This document shows, one piece after another, positions 36,790 to 49,633 of a DNA stretch of 64,000 nt (position 1 is its first letter; every line of letters starts with the position of its first letter). The notes under the pieces are model-generated. The model saw nothing but the letters and a program-made list of their open reading frames with translations. It had not been told where the DNA came from and did not search any database. The stretch is taken from the NCBI GenBank assembly GCA_012932295.1, contig JAAONU010000006.1, positions 31,956,882 through 32,020,881 on the forward strand. Reading direction: 5' to 3'. Source of the stretch: Cyclina sinensis (Eukaryota > Mollusca > Bivalvia > Venerida > Veneridae). A program made the translations under genes and the position numbers.

Positions 36790-38320
36790 TATTAAAATGT
36801 CTGAAACACATGTAACAGTAGTTGGGTTAACAAAACAGGAATTGAACTTCATAGATATTTCAAACGAAGTCAGAATAGGTTTCATAAGGACTGTCTGCAA
36901 GATAGTACACTCGGCTATTCTAAAGACATTATAAACATATGGAAAGACAAGTGCTTTTTTATCGACTATATTTCAGATGCACAAGTCCTCCTGGCATTAC
37001 TCTCACTAAAAATGACTCTGAGTTATGTGCCTTGTGTCATATTATATGGGTGATGATAGGGGACAACTAGTTTAAGTTTGAATTAAGTTTAAGTAAACAA
37101 AGAGTTAAAATGATTCAAATGTATCAAATGTTTGGAGTTAAGGATCATGTGTTACATGATGTAGGTGTTGAAGTGGAACAACTATTCAAATCCATCAAGT
37201 TATAACCAATATAAGAGTGAAAGTGCACCAAAACTTTAACCAAAGTTTGAATGCGGAACACTGACGCTCTGGCGAGTAGGATAGCTCTCCTTATACTTCG
37301 TATAGTCGAACTAAAATTGTGAACTGGTACAAAAACTTAATAACCAAGGAGTGACACAGACGTCATGGTAGGATAGCTCTCCGTAGTGTTAAAAGCAGCT
37401 AGTATCTAAACAGTAATACAAAAATACAAAATACCAACAAATATTAGACAACTATCATAACTGAAGCATTTTTGTAAAGAGCAAAGGACTATGAAAGCTT
37501 CTCAAATGAACATCAGACTCCAGGACTAATTTTTGCACAAATTTTATACTTTAAAGGGTCTTGACTGACAAGTTTGTTATAATACATGTACATACGTTTA
37601 TAAAGAAGTTTCCACTATACTATTAATAAAACCACGCAGAATTTCCTTCTTAAATCCTTTTAAAACCATGTTTTGAATGGAGCACAATTCATAACTGAAT
37701 CATATTAAGTCTATAGCAGAACTGAGAAGATCATTACTTTTATCATTTAATTTTAAAAACACTGTACATTTTGGATATCTAAAGAATGTTAGTCAGGTGC
37801 ATTCTTTGCACGAAACACAAAATGACCAATTAAGTCAACAAAGTAGATATAAGAACACCTGGACCTTACACTGGGCAAAAATTAGCAAACAAATTTGGCA
37901 GGTAATCTGCTGCCTAGTTGAAATGAAATGTTAGAACACTTTAAAAACTAACCATCTTACTTTAACAAGAAAACTGAGTAAGGTTTTATAAATTTCAAAA
38001 CACTAATGTCTGTTCTTCAGACAGAACTTCCAAATCAGAATGAATTATCACATTAACAATCCAGCAAACTGATACTTAATCAAGTGATTGCGTACTACAT
38101 GTTGATCATTTTCAAACAGGTGATACTGTTATATGTGTAAATTACTTTCAAATAAGTGATACTCTTCTTTATGTTGAGCATTTTTCAACAAGCTGTACTG
38201 TTCTAAGTGTTGAGCATTTTCAAGCAAGCCATACCATTTTATGTGCTGAGCATATTAAAACGCAATCAGTTCTAGGTGCTGAGCATTTTTAAACAAGCAA
38301 TACTGTTGTCCAGCTTTCTT
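36790..38320. other. Noncoding interior of Harbinger
   Basis: Two related stretches with GTAGGATAGCTCTCC occur near 37276 and 37371. Three or four short copies of TGTTGAGCATTTTCAAACAAG-like sequence lie at about 38100-38300, spaced about 60 bp apart. No coding exon. Confidence 0.5.
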
Positions 38321-38324
38321 AACT

Positions 38325-41300
38325 TCAATCTTTCAGTAATTTTGACAAAAGTTCAATTTTCTGTTTTTCAGTTGTCATTCTATCTTCATGTTGCTTTCTT
38401 ATCTCAGTTATTAACTCCCTTTGCTCTTCTTTCATATCTTCTATTAACTGTATTACTGTATCGGTTTTGTTTTTTCTTGTTTTCTGCTTTTTTTTCTTGA
38501 TTGGTGAACTACATGTAGAAGCTCCTGGTTCTTCACTACCTGTGCTAGATTCACTTTCACCAGCTTCAGCTGTGATACAAGCCATTGATCCTTCACAATG
38601 TAATGGAGTAACATTTAGTCTGTACCCATATATTTCTCCAGTTTCTTTAAAGAAAGGGCATTCCTTTCTATCAGCACCAGATTTTCGGTTATTATCAATT
38701 GTGTCTCTGTATGCTTTTGTCATGTTTTTCCATTTTTGTTCACACTGCTGCCATGTTACTGGTAACAGGTGTTCAGTAATTTTGTTTGCAATTTCTTGCC
38801 AAACTGTCTTTTTCTTAATAGCTGGTTTCTGAAATTTTGCTTCATTCTCTTTATAAAGTGCTATTAACCTAAGAACAGCAGGTCTCGTCCACTGAAAACT
38901 TGGGCTTTGCAATACTTCGTTCTGTGATACTGAAATAAAGTAAGACTTTTACAAATTTAAGTGATAAGAGAAAGAAACTACATAGCCATTTCGGGTTCAC
39001 CTAAGCCTCAGGGACTTCTTTCTGTGGACCAAATTGTGGTTACAGAACACATATTGGTCCTTTAGACCTTTACCTTGCTTGGCCATCCCTTAAAAAATAC
39101 AGTTTTTGGTGCTCCAATTTGAAAAGGGTATACAGTTCACTTGTGCCCAATTGTCTTACGTATGTCCATTCATCCTGCTGCTTTACAAGCAAGGCATTGT
39201 GGAACTACTGGTAGTGACTAATAAGCTCTGACAAGAGCTGTTCGTAAGACAGTGCGCTCGACTTTTCTAAGTGCTTGACACTAAATCAGAACTTTGCCAG
39301 TAAAAGGGGCTTAACTTAATAAAATAATTAATTCCCAGTTTTGGATTGTTTCGCCTGGTGTAGACTTTAAGTCAAAAGCTAAAAAGGGCCATAACTCTGT
39401 CAAAAATAACTTTAAAATAGGATTATCTGCCTTGCTGGTATGGGTTCCCCTTTCGAGAGTGAACAACTATTCCAATTTCCAAGTTTCAAGTGAATACCTT
39501 TGATAGTGTTTGAGAAAATGAATCGCCAGAAAAAATCACATGCAGACGCAGACCCACCCGCAGACGATCAAGTGACGACAATACCTTGACTTTTTTTCTA
39601 CGAAAAGTCGAGCTAATAAAACACAAAATATTCAAATAATTTTTAGAGTTCTACCTCTTCTTAGAAACCAGTGATGCAATTTTCTTTTAAAATCTGAACT
39701 CTCATTTTATTAACCTTACAAAGCATATTTCTTCTTTGTTACCTATCTTTCAAGAAACTTGCACCTTGCTTTTAAAGGAAACTTAAGCTAGGGCTTCTAA
39801 TTTGCACAATGACACAGATTCCCATCTCAAAATCAGTTTTTTTGAATACCTTTTGCCTTGCAGCTTTCCGACAAAGTACCAGGTGGACTGTCATCTGTGG
39901 ATGAGTTATGAGGTGGACTGTCACCTGTGGAGTAGTAACCAGGTGGGCTGTCATTTGGTAAATTGGGCTTCTGGGTTTCTGTGTGAAATAAACAAATATT
40001 TACTCTATACAATCCCACTCAAGTATCTATACCTCATGTTTTCAATTAGGGGTTTAGCCTCAAATCTATCTCAGAACTTTCGAAAGTATTTGTATATCGA
40101 GGGGAAATGAGGAAGAGATCTAAGTGCTTCTTTATTTATATGCACTTAGACCTCTTTCACATTCACCACTCGATATGTATCCTGGATATAACTATTTTTA
40201 CTATCAAACAATAGAACTACAGACTGACTTGATCATGAAACTAAACCAAATGTGCTATATGTTTAGCATGTTTAGTTTAAAGATAGTTATTTTAAACTGA
40301 TTGTAAACAAAAGCTCTTGCAACATATTACTTTTATTCAATAACTTTTTGAAGTTCACATCAGTGACTCACTGTATGCTACTTTTGAAAAGGAACATTTA
40401 AATCGAAGTAGAAGGTGTCGTACAATAACAGTCAAAGCAGATGGCGAATCCATGTTTTGCATGTGGCTACAATCTACAAGTTCATGCTGCAAATAGTGCA
40501 TACTGAGTGAGTTGGCACTAAAGCTAAGTAGGATATTGCTTTGGTGATTACCAAGTTGAAAGTGTTTAAAAGCTCTAACTGATAAGCAGTGGGTTTAACC
40601 TGACTAACCTTCAGCAGCCATGCAAATCCACCTGTCAAAATCATCCCAGTCAACCAAAGTGTTAACAACCCATGGATGTAATGCTTCAACTGCTTGCTTG
40701 CCAAGTTGATTTAAACGTTTTTGAACACCATCATACACTACTTCACTGTAGTTCTTTACTATGACGGGAATGTCAGCAGGCTCTACAGATTTTCTAAGTT
40801 CATTGCCGTAGGTTTCATTACAAGCCAAGTATGATTTCAATGTAGCTGGCGACAAATACTGATGAAACTGTATAGGCACGACTGTACATAACGGCCCAAT
40901 TGCCATGATTCTGAAAATATAAGTAAATTTATCTGCAACAGTAATTTAATGAGGATATTAGAGGAAATATGTATTAAAATATATTTTAGGCCTCGCAGGT
41001 CAACGGCTGGTAAGTGTGACAGACCAGCATGTTAACACAAGCAAAGGTGTCAGTGCTTTTGACCCTGACCATCGAAAAATAACACTATTTTTAACCGACT
41101 GTTTCCTAGATAATACGCTATTACAAAAAGCATCGCTTTAATTATCTGGCATTTTCAGTGTCTGTAGTTATTTCACACCACCTAAAAATTAATTAACAGG
41201 CTGGTGAAATTGCCAGATCGGGCTTAAAATGAAAATTGCACATTTCTTGGAAAGTATCAAAGTTATTTTTACCTTTTTAAAGCATATTATTTCCTACCTA

Positions 41301-42897
41301 ATTTGTGATGTATAAGAACTAAAATTAAATGAATTTTAGTTATTACACAAGAATATTTTGCCTTTGTTGGATTTTAAGCAGCTAAAATTTTCAAAGTCCA
41401 AGAACATGACTTTTTAAAATGAATTCCAATTGAATTTTGAGTTTTATATGATCAGATATATTCATTTGAATGCGCCATCATGTAAATTATGGCAGTTCTA
41501 ATCTGTGTAAATTTTTTTTAGCAAAAACATGTAACCCTTGTGGGTGAGTGTGGTCAACAATTGTTATGCAATTAAAAATACAGCATACAATACAGAAATT
41601 TAAGGTGCTGGCGCATTAGAAGAGATACCCAGGATGCAAAATAATCCAGATTTGAGGAAAAAGGCAAATGCAAAAGATGTGTTTATGGACTTAAAAAAAT
41701 TGGACCATATAAAAATGAAAAAAAAATGATGTGAAATCCGTATTACTCATAATAAAAAATGTAACGTTTGTTTAAGTCTATCTAATTATAATGCCTAAGA
41801 TATATCACAAGTTTAAAAGCAATATCTTTGACTGTTTTTGAGAAATTACATTTTTTCATTTTAAGCCCGATCTGGCAATTTCACCAGCCTGATTAATTGT
41901 AGAGGTGTAAGGATTCATCCATTCATCACAATCCACTATTCAACTAATGTATGCATCACAAACAAAATGCCAATGGCCATACAAGGTGATGCAATATGTT
42001 TTTTTTTTACCTTGCAATGCACCTTCGTTATATGTGCACTATTGTTTATACAGAAAAGCACTTCAGGAAATGGAAATGTCAAACATATACTAATTGTGAC
42101 TTGTCAGATTAAATAATGCGATGAATATTCCTATTATGATATCGATGTCATCTTTCATTGCAATTTAGGCTGCGTGTGAGGTAGTAAGACCCTTGTCGAC
42201 ATACAACTTGTCATTTAAAAAAAATTGTCATTAAATGGTTATTAATAATTTATTACTCTTTTTCTAACACTGACGTATATAGGTTAGGAATTGACTTCCA
42301 AGGATGACAGTAATTGTGATACGTATTGCATTGCCACTTAAATATTACAGTACATATCACAAAGTATTTTAGGGGTGTCTGTGGCCGGGTGGTTACCTTC
42401 ACCTTTAAGCTTAATTCAATCACCATCTTTAATACCTTACATCAAAATATAATTTCTAAATAATAGCCTTAACTTACACATTTTGGGACTTCAATCCTTA
42501 GAAAATAATAATTCAACAGTTCAACGTAATTTATTACAGGACTGAGAGTGAGAAGTAAATTATTAAAGAATACTTAATTTCATCACATAAATAGCTACTT
42601 TTTAAATATTAAAACTAAAATATAGAAGAGAATATTTTGTGATATATGTTAAGTAGATCTCTACTTTGACTTTTTAATGCTGGGTACGTTGAGACTCGAG
42701 TACGTTTCGTCTATACTTCTAGATTATAAATGCAACATCACAAGTTATACTTATAAAGCATTATAAGCTGTGTCATACAACTTTGCAACTAATAAGTAAC
42801 ATTACTGTTCCGCTTAAAATGTTTAAAAATTATGCTCATTTGTCAATTACCGATTTGAATTTTGGTCCAACATTCCTTCATGTTTGGCTGCCGCCAT
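38325..42897 (-). CDS. Myb/SANT-like DNA-binding protein of the Harbinger element (four exons)
   Basis: Four exons join in consistent phase on the minus strand: 42897-42851 (starts ATGGCGGCAGCC, donor G|GTAATT), 40910-40609 (acceptor TATTTTCAG, donor GAAG|GTTAGT), 39978-39850 (acceptor TTTCACACAG, donor AAAG|GTATTC) and 38929-38325 (acceptor TTTATTTCAG, stop TGA). The inferred product is 360 residues. Residues about 16-117 form a region I cannot name. Residues 118-160 hold Ser/Pro-rich DSPPG repeats. Residues about 171-260 are a Myb/SANT-like domain with spaced Trp173, Trp203 and Trp226 and a CPFF motif. A basic stretch (KKKKQKTRKNK) and a C-terminal charged coiled coil follow. Harbingers usually encode such a protein, which binds DNA and helps the transposase enter the nucleus. 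No lesion is seen. Exon joining is inferred from splice-site phase, not from transcript data. Confidence 0.8.
39224..39616. mobile_element. Short nested non-autonomous element with 3' hairpin
   Basis: It begins near TCTGACAAGAGCTGTTCG with GCTCGACTTTT at 39256-39266. It ends ACCTTGACTTTTTTTCTACG, then GAAAAGTCGAGC at 39602-39613 and CTAA. The GCTCGACTTTTC/GAAAAGTCGAGC pair is inverted. It sits in the third intron of the Myb-like gene, so it does not interrupt coding sequence. Resembles a Helitron-like or MITE-type repeat. Confidence 0.5.
41197..41891. mobile_element. MITE-like element in first intron of the Myb-like gene
   Basis: Inverted ends CAGGCTGGTGAAATTGCCAG (41197 on) and CTGGCAATTTCACCAGCCTG (to 41891), extended by ATCGGGCTTAAAATG and its complement to nearly 40 bp. 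ATTAATT lies just outside both ends, though two bases out of register on the left. The CAGG...CCTG ends are hAT-like. No coding capacity. Confidence 0.75.
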
Positions 42898-43083
42898 TTT
42901 TCCAGGAAAGTGCATGTATGTTCGGACAACCTAAACCGATCAAACTGCACCTGGAGGCAGTTTGGTCAGTTTGCTAAACCGGTTCTTGTTTCCGCTTCTA
43001 AAAACAACTAAATTAGTTTTAGTTTAAGTGAAAAACTGAAAAACAAATGTAGGGTTTACAAAACGGGTTTGAAACCAAACTAA

Positions 43084-43106
43084 GTTTATCAGCAACAAAT
43101 GCGCCC
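43084..43106 (-). repeat. Harbinger right terminal inverted repeat
   Basis: GTTTATCAGCAACAAATGCGCCC, inverted copy of 32920-32942, followed by TTT. Confidence 0.85.
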
Positions 43107-43109
43107 TTT

Positions 43110-46100
43110 GTGATTTATTCTTGCATTTTTAAATTTTATTTCTGAATCTTCACAGCAATGTTACATATTTCCCATCTACCACACACACACATCCGGACTG
43201 TTATTCTATAATGCATTGAAGGATTATATAATAACTTCTTGTGACACTTGTTTAGCAAATCAAAATGACGTATCACGTTCAAAACGCACTTCCCTCCGTC
43301 ATAAATCAAGTCTACAATTTTATAATAAGTCTCTGTCCCAAGCATAACTTGAATAATGTGAAAAAAGTTGTTTTGAATCTTACAATAAAGATAGATTGTG
43401 ATTGTCAAAGAATCATAACTGCCGATTCCCTTTTTTGATTATCTCCCCTTATCTATTTTTATTATGCACATTTATTTACAGCATAATTAAAACCTATCAA
43501 AGGTATTTAATTTAAATTTAGATCGGTACCCATTTGCCAAGTGTTTACGTATTCTTACAGGTTTTTCTCTTTTTTTATTAAGATCCAATATAAACCACTG
43601 AGGAACAGTCAGCTATTTTTTTCTAAACTTCAGTCCCACAACTAGAAAATGCATTGCATGGAAAAAGCCTGTTTTCAAGTTGTTTTCAAGCTAGGGTTAC
43701 GTTTAAACTAAAACTGCTGTTCTTCTTTTACGATAAAAGAAAATCGCGTACATAATGATTGACTGTCAGTTTTTTTCTGTAAGACAGTTGTCCGGCCATA
43801 TAATAGTCCTTCCTCTTTATCTGCTGTCGATAAAAAGTGTTTGTATAATCGTCTTGTTATGATCCCGTAATTATATAATAAACCCGCTGTCAACTGCGTC
43901 AGAAAATCGATTATTTGGCCCAGTGGTCTAAAGCGTTGGTTTTCGATGTGGGCGCACATTAGTTCAAATCCCGCTTTGGGTGATCTTTTCCAAGATCTCT
44001 TGCAACATTCTGATACGAACCATCATGTCCTTCTGAGTCTGGAAACAAGTAAGTATCTGCACGACAATTTCTTTCAAAAATCTTTAAAATGAAGTTTGTC
44101 TGAGACAGTAACATTAGCCTCAATTACCATGACCTTTTCTCAAGTAACCTCAATCTCGAAGGGTAGAGGTCCTTGCAAGTTACCTACATATACAAAATCT
44201 AAGTTATTGGTCGTTAAATGAAGACTCTATAGGGAAAAGTACGCAAGTACGCAATTTGGTTTTAACCTCAGTGACCTTGATCTTAAAAGGCAGAAATTCA
44301 TGCCTAAAAGTTGCCTATATTCTACATAGCTAAGTTATTTCTCAATATATGAAGGTTTTATGACGAAAAGTTGTAAAGTCTATGTAATAGCCTTGATGAC
44401 CCGCAGGGCAGGACCAATATTGTCCATAGAGCTATGATTTGAACAATTTGGTATAGTTCTTCTAGGAAATTTATACATCAAATATCTTAACACTAGGCCT
44501 GGTGGTTACTGATAAGACTTTTGAAGTGTTTTTTTTTCTATGCAAGCCTTTAAAACAATCAAGTTGCCGCTAGGGCGGAATCGATTTTAACCCGAGGAGC
44601 ATAATTTGAACAAACTGAACTGGTACGCCAAATTTCAAACTCTTATGCATTGAAGTTTCATACAGAAAGAGTTTTGAGGTTTTCCCCATATAAACCTATA
44701 TAAAATCATGTTGCAGGTAGGGCTGGGCCAATTTAGACCAGAGGGCCGTGATTTATACAAACTTAGTATAAGTCAACTAGACAATGCTAAATAGGAAATA
44801 TCTTAGCCTTAAGCCTTGTGATTTCAGAGAAGAAGATTTTCAATTTTTTCTCTATATAAGCCTGTGTGAAATCAGGGGGAGGGGTAGCCAGTTTTGCCCC
44901 TTGGGGCATAATTTGAACAAACTTGCTATTTGACCATTAGGCGATGCTACATGCCAAATATCTCTGGTCTAGGCTTTGTAGTTTCGGAGAAGATTTTTTT
45001 TTCAATTTTAAAACGTATTTAGCTCCTCCAGTGATTCAGATCTGCAATGAACAAGAATCATTTCTCTGCACTTCGTCATTATTGCCTTTTGTTGATTTTT
45101 CATTCCTATGTTTGCCCCGAGCAAACTCTAAGACTAAAAGCGCTATCAACAATAAAATTTCAAACGTGGATAGATCTCATGTTGAAAAAGTGCAGTGCTT
45201 AAGAAGAATAATTTCAATCGTGTTATTTTTTAGTTATCGTCTGATGTTATATTCATATCATATTTCTGTCCGGCGCATAACTCAAATATTATAACAGGTA
45301 TCAATATGAAACTTGACAAGTTAATAGATCTCATTGTGCAAAACTTATTTTATACAAAATTTGTATATTAAGTGTAGTTACTTTCAGATTGATTTATGTA
45401 CATAATTTTATAACACAATATATATATAAAGGCAGTAATTTGTGTTTAAAACAAATATGTATTTACAATGCTAAATGTCATTATATGAACTAATTTGAAT
45501 AATACTCATACAATTCCTTAAAGTCGTGTTACCCATTATTTCAATTCCATTTGGATTATTTTCAGAAAAATAAACTACATTTTGTTGTTTTCCTCTTCCA
45601 AGTTCTAAATCATATGAATGGGAGCAAATCGGGGAGCATTACCTGGTGCCACTGGTTTCTTGTCTTTTAACTTTAAGATACATATGAATTGATATGTTAC
45701 TTTCTTTACAGTATATTTGAAACTCAGTTGCAATTTTTTCTTAATATATACCCGTGCGTTCTGTATGTATAGTCATAGGCGACATGTGATGATAATTTAT
45801 ATGGAATTAATTGACATGCGATGATAATATAATTATATGGAATTAATTGACATGTGATGATAATTTATATGGAATTAATTATCCAGATCAACAGCTGAGT
45901 TTCAAAATGTAACATTTTTTCGAATATTGTTACAAGAGCAACAACGGCAGATAAACAATACAGGCTCATTAAACTTGATTTTATTTTGAAAGTGTAAGTG
46001 TTTTCTTTTCGTTTTGTACGTGTAACACAAAGTAAGAAGTATTTTGATTGATTTTATAGCAGCTCAGGGCTTAAGGAGTGAAATTAAAAACAGGACATTT

Positions 46101-46715
46101 AGTTAAGATATACAGTGCACTGAATTTCCCAGTGTAATAATCTATTCCTAAATATTCGAATAAACATTATAGCATTAAGTCTTATTCAAAATACAAAGAG
46201 ATCCAAATTCAATGATTTATATATCTATCATCAAACGTAGTTTGGACACGAATAAGCTAGTCTTTAAATATTCTGCCATAGCGTTGAGGAAGACATCTGA
46301 TTAGTTGAAGTTATATGCTTGACTGAACTGACTACTGATACATACGTATTTTAGATATACAAATCAGATTTAATAGTTTTAAAAATGAATTTGTTTATGG
46401 TAATATACAAAAATTCAATCGTAAAAATACGTTTTGTTGTAATAAAAAATGAGAATGAAAGTTACGAAATAATCAAAACATCTATATTACTGGAGGCACG
46501 TTAAAATTACACTTTATGTGTGAAAACTGAGTGACTTTCTGAATACTATTTATTGAATTTTGAAGCTTTTTTGCTTTTGTTTCTTTGATTTACTGAAAAG
46601 CGGTACAACACATATAGCACACTATTAAACAGATTTTAAGCTTAAATACTGAACTTTTTTACATGTCCAGACTTTTAAGTTTGAACTTTAAACATGTTTG
46701 GGAATACATAAAACT
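43110..46715. repeat. 3' flank of unit 1 (continues the duplication after the Harbinger)
   Basis: Collinear with 52033-56085: GTGATTTATTCTTGCA, CTTCACAGCAATGTTACATATTTCCCATC, TATAATGCATTGAAGG, TTTCCAAGAT, GCGCTATCAAC and later landmarks. It includes stretches like those dispersed in bivalve-type repeats (TTTGAACAAACTTG, GACCTTGATC) at 44.1-45.0 kb. No coding exon recognised. The 116-codon frame at 44944-45294 lies in repeat sequence. Confidence 0.75.
43912..43985 (+). repeat. tRNA-like SINE head, unit 1
   Basis: TTGGCCCAGTGGTCTAAAGC (A box), TTGGTTTTCGATGTGGGC, then TAGTTCAAATCCCGC (B box) in tRNA order. Its duplicate is at 52963-53036. Confidence 0.6.
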
Positions 46716-47822
46716 ATGTAAGTTCTTTACCTGGTTGATTTTACATAAGAAGATTATGTCTGTTTTGGACTCACGTTGATATGCACGCGTTGCTTACAAA
46801 AATCTTTAAAATCTAGTTAATCAGGATTCGAGACTCTGAGTCGCTTAGCCGGCGAAACCTGCCCCTCATAGATCGGCTTAAATGCTGACGTTTTACGAAA
46901 AAAAAAAGAAAAGAAAATGATAAGCCTTCGAATCATCAACATAATGTTACGAATAACCTCCTCTGTATTACGTATGTATGTGGAGATAGGCAATGTCACT
47001 TACGGAATGATTTTGTTCAACAACCGGTTATAATTCCGACCCTGTTTTTCCACTACAGATATGAGGATAACATTTTCTGGCTGTGTTTAAGCAAGGAAAG
47101 TGGGATTTTAAATTGCATGACATAGTCAGTAAACACCGGTGCATATCGTGTCTTTAAAATGTCTCCCTGAAACTCGATTACGTGTGTTGGGTAATAGTAA
47201 TATTGAATTGTAGCTACTCTTCGAAGTGGACTTTATCGATTACACCACTTTTAGTCTTTTTTTTATAAATACATAATCCTTTGAATGTAACCTACGTCTA
47301 TCAGCCTTTTGTTAATGAAATGCTTTGATCAATGTATGTACAGCTTTATGCAAGAATCATCCATGCCAAAATCCATCAACGTTGACGCAGACGTCGTCTA
47401 AAGTAAAAAGTGATTAACGTATAACAGAAACATGTCGATTATAAAAGCTCGCCTTGAGAACGTGGTATAAGTATTGTACGACTAAAACCCAGAAAAAATA
47501 ATCCGATAATATTATGGATATATTCTTGTATCTATGAATCAATGCCACAAAAAGCTTATCTGGATGGTCTTAGCACAGAGTCATAAGCTCTTTAAGAAAT
47601 ATTGGGACAATAGGCCAAAAGGCAAACATTTGCATATCTCGGTTCAAATATTCAGTTTTTGATAGTTAACAAAACTTTTAGTTCTTGTCCGTTGCTATTT
47701 AAAAACACCTACTAGTTCGAAGTTTTGCTTTACCCCTTTAAATGCTAGTTGGGTTTTAACATTGTCAATTCAAGATGGTACAAGATAACATACTGTCGAT
47801 TGATTAAAGCCATATTTGGAAC
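46715..47822. other. Junction between duplicated units, no gene
   Basis: Sequence not shared between the two units. No exon seen. Confidence 0.5.
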
Positions 47823-49547
47823 ATAAATGTTGATATCTGCAAGTTGATCTATAAAAAAACTAGGTTGACCTATAACAGAAACCTCGGTTACGATCTTAGC
47901 AAGTGTGTGCTTTTTAATGAATCAATTTGGCTAGCTTAAGACGACCTGCATGGTTATAATAATTCTTGAGTAAAACACTTCATTTTTCCTTTCATCACGA
48001 CAATATTGAAATATATTCCTTTCTACATACTATTGATTTCAAGTCATTTAAAGGGATAGCTTTTATTTGTACGCAAAATTAGTGCGTTATTGCATTTTAT
48101 CACGATGATAATTATTTGTAATACTATAAGCTAATTAAATATTAAAGATATCTGACATGAAGTGACATGTAAACTGCTGATTTAATGTTAAATACATTTG
48201 TAATGAAACACATTCTCTACACAACAGAAAATAATCTACATTAAATACATTTTAATAACAGTATCGTGAAAGGTTGCGCGCACGTGTTTTGTTTCAAGAG
48301 ATTTGCTAAGTCTATATTTTCTTTCTAAAATATGAACCAGCCTAGATCCTTAGTCTTATAAGAATTCTGTAACATATGAGTTTAAGAAAACATGCATTTG
48401 ATAAACTACTGTAACGGAGTTAAAACAGCATTTCCTTATCAGTGATAAAACCATCTTAATATTCAGTTTGGCAGAACAAAAACTATAAATATATATATAA
48501 ACTAATTCATGAATAAGAAATCAATGAGTATTTCAACATTAAGGTTATCTCTATTAGAGAGGACAAGCATGGTTTTTGCACGCGACGCATTCTCATACTA
48601 TATGCACCAAATATGTCTTGTTACTTCAAAACGGGATGTCTTGAAATGATTTAGAAGACTTCATGTGTAGTTGATTGTCATATTTACACGTAGCAATAGA
48701 ACTGAAAACCATTAACTTACACTGCCGCTGCTTTCTACAGCTGTTAAAAGTCGACAACATACATTCTAATTTAAAAGCAATTTAGTTTAACTACCCGTTA
48801 CAAAATTCCTCTTCAAATATAAATGACGATAACACGTGTTTGTGGTATTATATTTTGCACCTAAATCTGTAGTCTCTGCTTTGTGCTTTATATGGATAAT
48901 TTAAACAAAATGAGTGCCAAAAATGTAACTAATTGATTAGTAATATGGCTGTTAACGAGAACTGAAGCACCAACAACAAGCAACAAATGTTTAAAGTCAG
49001 TGGTTGCAAAGTGTTTTATGTTTCGAATAACATAATATAAGGAGGCTTTCCTCTAAAGAACATTCGATAACTTTTATATTAATTTATCAAAAACTTTCTT
49101 ATTAACATAAAACAGCCGCGCATTTAAACATGTCTTTAAAAAGACAGACAGAAAAATGGTTTTAAAATTTGCGTTCACAGAATTTTCAAGTAAAAAATAT
49201 CGAAAATGGCTTTAAACGTTCATAACATCATCTTTATCTTTATTGAAATCTTAAGGCCTTGTATTCATGAAGAAGAGTCGAAATGTAAACTTTAAATTTT
49301 AAGTTAAACAACACGTCCTAGTACATAATATGTGCAAGTATAAACCAAAATCTTTCAAAATAATTATATTAACAAAACATGCTGCTGCTTGCACACATAT
49401 AGACAAGTGGGCATACAAACAGGTGTATATTGCAAGATGTTCTTAAAGGTGTCAAAAACCACATGATCGATCCTCTATTTTAGACGGAGATTCAGACTGT
49501 TGAAAAGTGGAGTACTTTTTAGTCTATCGATTCTTATCAGACATCGT

Positions 49548-49633
49548 CATATAACACCTGTCAACCAGTTACTTATATCTCATTTGTGAGACACTAGGGA
49601 GAACAACGCACATTTTCACAGAAAAAGGCAGAG
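49548..49633 (+). promoter_or_regulatory. TATA-like box and noncoding first exon of the intact GH5-like gene
   Basis: TCATATAAC at 49548-49556 precedes a first exon ending GGCAGAG|GTAAGT (intron from 49634). The acceptor TTTTTCAG ends at 50527. The intron of about 894 bp corresponds to the 840-bp intron of copy 1. Confidence 0.55.

Larger units (their letters stand above)
32917..43109. mobile_element. PIF/Harbinger DNA transposon, 10,187 bp, with TTT target duplication
   Basis: The left end GAGCGCATTTGTTGCCGATAAAC (32920-32942) and right end GTTTATCAGCAACAAATGCGCCC (43084-43106) are inverted repeats matching at 21 of 23 positions. TTT flanks both (32917-32919, 43107-43109). The paralogous site at 52030-52032 has one TTT and no insert, and the sequence beyond it (GTGATTTATTCTTGCA) continues exactly as after 43109. 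The element carries the two genes typical of the superfamily: a DDE transposase (+) and a Myb/SANT-like protein (-), in convergent orientation. Both appear intact. Much of the interior (34.2-38.3 and 41-42.8 kb) is noncoding and contains nested smaller elements, which explains the large size. Usual Harbinger duplications are TTA/TAA, so TTT is a mild departure. Confidence 0.9.
26130..46715 (+). repeat. Segmental tandem duplication, unit 1 (interrupted)
   Basis: Collinear with 47822-56085. Matching landmarks include GTTGACCTATAACAGAAAC (26161 and 47863), AGTGCGTTATTG (26553 and 48080), CTATATGCACCAAATATGT (29352 and 48599), the GH5-like gene, the flank starting GTGATTTATTCTTGCA (43110 and 52033), TTTCTGTCCGGCGCATAACTC (45263 and 55099) and GGAGGCACGTTAAAATTACA (46492 and 55844). 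Unit 1 carries about 2.35 kb extra (26.94-29.30 kb) and the 10.2 kb Harbinger insertion. Confidence 0.85.

Noticed and set aside
44944..45294. 116-codon frame at 44.9 kb
   Set aside because: It lies in dispersed repeat sequence, and the duplicate at 54.9-55.1 kb does not preserve it.
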